NCBI GenBank assembly: GCA_003501525.1
Contig: DNPI01000130.1
Location: 1 to 6,136 of the forward strand
Origin: Planctomycetota bacterium
GTDB taxonomy: Bacteria; Planctomycetota; UBA1135
Length of the DNA: 6,136 nucleotides
Reading direction: 5' to 3'
Within the stretch, counting starts at the first letter, position 1, and every line of letters starts with the position of its first letter. Below the pieces are notes generated by a model. The model saw only the letters and a program-made list of their open reading frames with translations. It was not told the origin of the DNA and made no database searches. Of this stretch, positions 5,148 to 6,136 are shown piece after piece. Both the position numbers and the translations under genes were made by a program.

Positions 5148-6136
5148 ATGATTTCTTCCGCCACTCTTTTACTGACATTCTTTACCGCTTTTGCAATGGG
5201 GGCAACTCAGGACCCCAGTGCTCCCCCCATTGAAGAGGGAGCAGTAGTAGAAGAAGGAGACTACCTCATTCTAAATTTTGACGAGACTGACGCCGGCGGG
5301 CTCACCCTCCGGCAATTTGTCAAAGTCTGCCAACACAACACGGGTCTGAATTTCACCTATGACGCTCAAACGAAGAGCACGCTAGATAGCATTAAGTTGC
5401 TGTTGTACGGCGAGAAACGAATCCGTAAGTCAGACTTCTACTCTTTCTTCCAAATAATGTTGAAGGTGAATGGATTTGTCTGCATTCCGCAAGGGGCCGG
5501 AGAACTGGCTGTGGTTTTGATCGCACAAGAAGCAACTGCAGTTGCAAAAATCAAAGAAGGGATGCTTTTCGTCGACCTTGAGGACATTCAGGATTTTGCT
5601 TCCCAACCTGGAACGTACATTACGACCGTAATACGCCTCCGCTGGGCGGACCCTTCCGACTTAACAAATAATCTGCGGAATGCCTTCCAAGGAGGCCGAG
5701 GAACCACCGGCGACAGCTTCGCTCCCCTCGCGCAAGAAAGCGCCATCCTCATCCAAGGATATGGCCCTTTTGTCGCAGCTGCCGCCAGGATGATTCAGCG
5801 GCTAGACTCTGAGCCCGACAGGCCGAAGGCCGAGTTCAGAAAAATTCCTCTACAGGAGGCTAGCGCGGAAGAATTAGCCGAGCTGCTTACACAGATTATG
5901 GAGGATTTGTCGGCCGCTGGGATTGCAGAAAGTGGAGGGCGCCGAGGAGGTCCAGCACGGCCGCCGACTTCTTCTGCCGCCTCCGCCTCAATTGAAGTGA
6001 AGATTCTCGCCAACACGCGAGACAACTCCCTTATCGTCACGGCAGCACCAGAAGACATGGAAAAGATTCTGGACCTGATAGCGGAGCTAGACACGACCAT
6101 TGCGGAGCCAGAAACGAACTATCGCATTTACCAGCT
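5148..6136 (+). CDS. Secretin family protein (GspD-like N-terminal domains), partial at right edge
   Basis: The first 329 residues of an outer-membrane secretin, the pore of type II secretion, type IV pilus or related machines. Residues 1-16/19 form a signal peptide (hydrophobic LLLTFFTAFA; cleavage after AFA or MGA), but without a Lys/Arg n-region. About 39-126 resembles the N0 domain (LILNFDETDAGGLTLRQF ... TGLNFTYD ... FFQIMLKVNGFVCI). About 158-221 is an N1-type module (VIRLRWADPSDLTNNLRNAF, then ILIQGYGPFVAAAARMIQRLD). About 230-315 is N2-type (FRKIPLQEASAEELAELL, then NSLIVTAAPEDMEKILDLIAELD). A next module begins at NYRIYQ. Gly/Arg-rich loops interrupt N1 (181-189) and N2 (about 262-281). 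The beta-barrel pore domain lies beyond the window. Family is confident; GspD versus PilQ or another secretin is not settled, though the N0-N1-N2 order favours GspD-like. Confidence 0.87.
   Translation, partial: MISSATLLLTFFTAFAMGATQDPSAPPIEEGAVVEEGDYLILNFDETDAGGLTLRQFVKVCQHNTGLNFTYDAQTKSTLDSIKLLLYGEKRIRKSDFYSFFQIMLKVNGFVCIPQGAGELAVVLIAQEATAVAKIKEGMLFVDLEDIQDFASQPGTYITTVIRLRWADPSDLTNNLRNAFQGGRGTTGDSFAPLAQESAILIQGYGPFVAAAARMIQRLDSEPDRPKAEFRKIPLQEASAEELAELLTQIMEDLSAAGIAESGGRRGGPARPPTSSAASASIEVKILANTRDNSLIVTAAPEDMEKILDLIAELDTTIAEPETNYRIYQ

Noticed and set aside
5795..6100. Open frame of 101 codons on the minus strand
   Set aside because: Antisense to the secretin N2 region; Ser/Ala-rich shadow with no motif.

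Overview
The window looks like a piece of chromosome from a Gram-negative-type (diderm) bacterium of moderate GC content. The diderm inference rests on a secretin, the outer-membrane pore of secretion or pilus machines, starting near the right end. The gene styles (a GldA/GldF-like ABC pair, a two-domain TsaC/phosphatase fusion, loop-rich secretin N-domains, frequent TTG starts) recall PVC-group or related environmental lineages. That placement is an impression, not a phylogenetic result. No rRNA, tRNA, CRISPR array, insertion sequence or phage gene was found.

Layout: positions 1-3330 hold a leftward gene run. It reads dnaK (3330 to 1429), then 50 bp later an ABC transporter ATPase (1378 to 434), then a translationally overlapping ABC-2/GldF-like permease (437 to beyond the left edge). 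A 158-bp divergent intergenic region (3331-3488) carries two DnaA-box-like 9-mers and short dyads. Rightward from 3489 to 4562 is one reading frame that fuses a YrdC/Sua5 (threonylcarbamoyl-AMP synthase) domain to a low-molecular-weight phosphatase domain. It converges on a leftward PTS EIIA-domain gene (5014 to 4559), and the two stop codons share a CTAG tetramer. A second divergent region (5015-5147) holds three copies of a GGAAGTT heptamer and a perfect hairpin covering the Shine-Dalgarno of the next gene. From 5148 to the right edge runs a secretin-family protein with a signal peptide and N0, N1 and N2-type domains; its pore domain lies beyond the window.

The genes do not form one pathway. 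The ATPase and permease form a transporter, and dnaK may share their transcript. The most distinctive items are the TsaC-phosphatase fusion with an altered KGR-type motif, and the structured leader of the secretin gene. No complete new defence or mobile system is visible.
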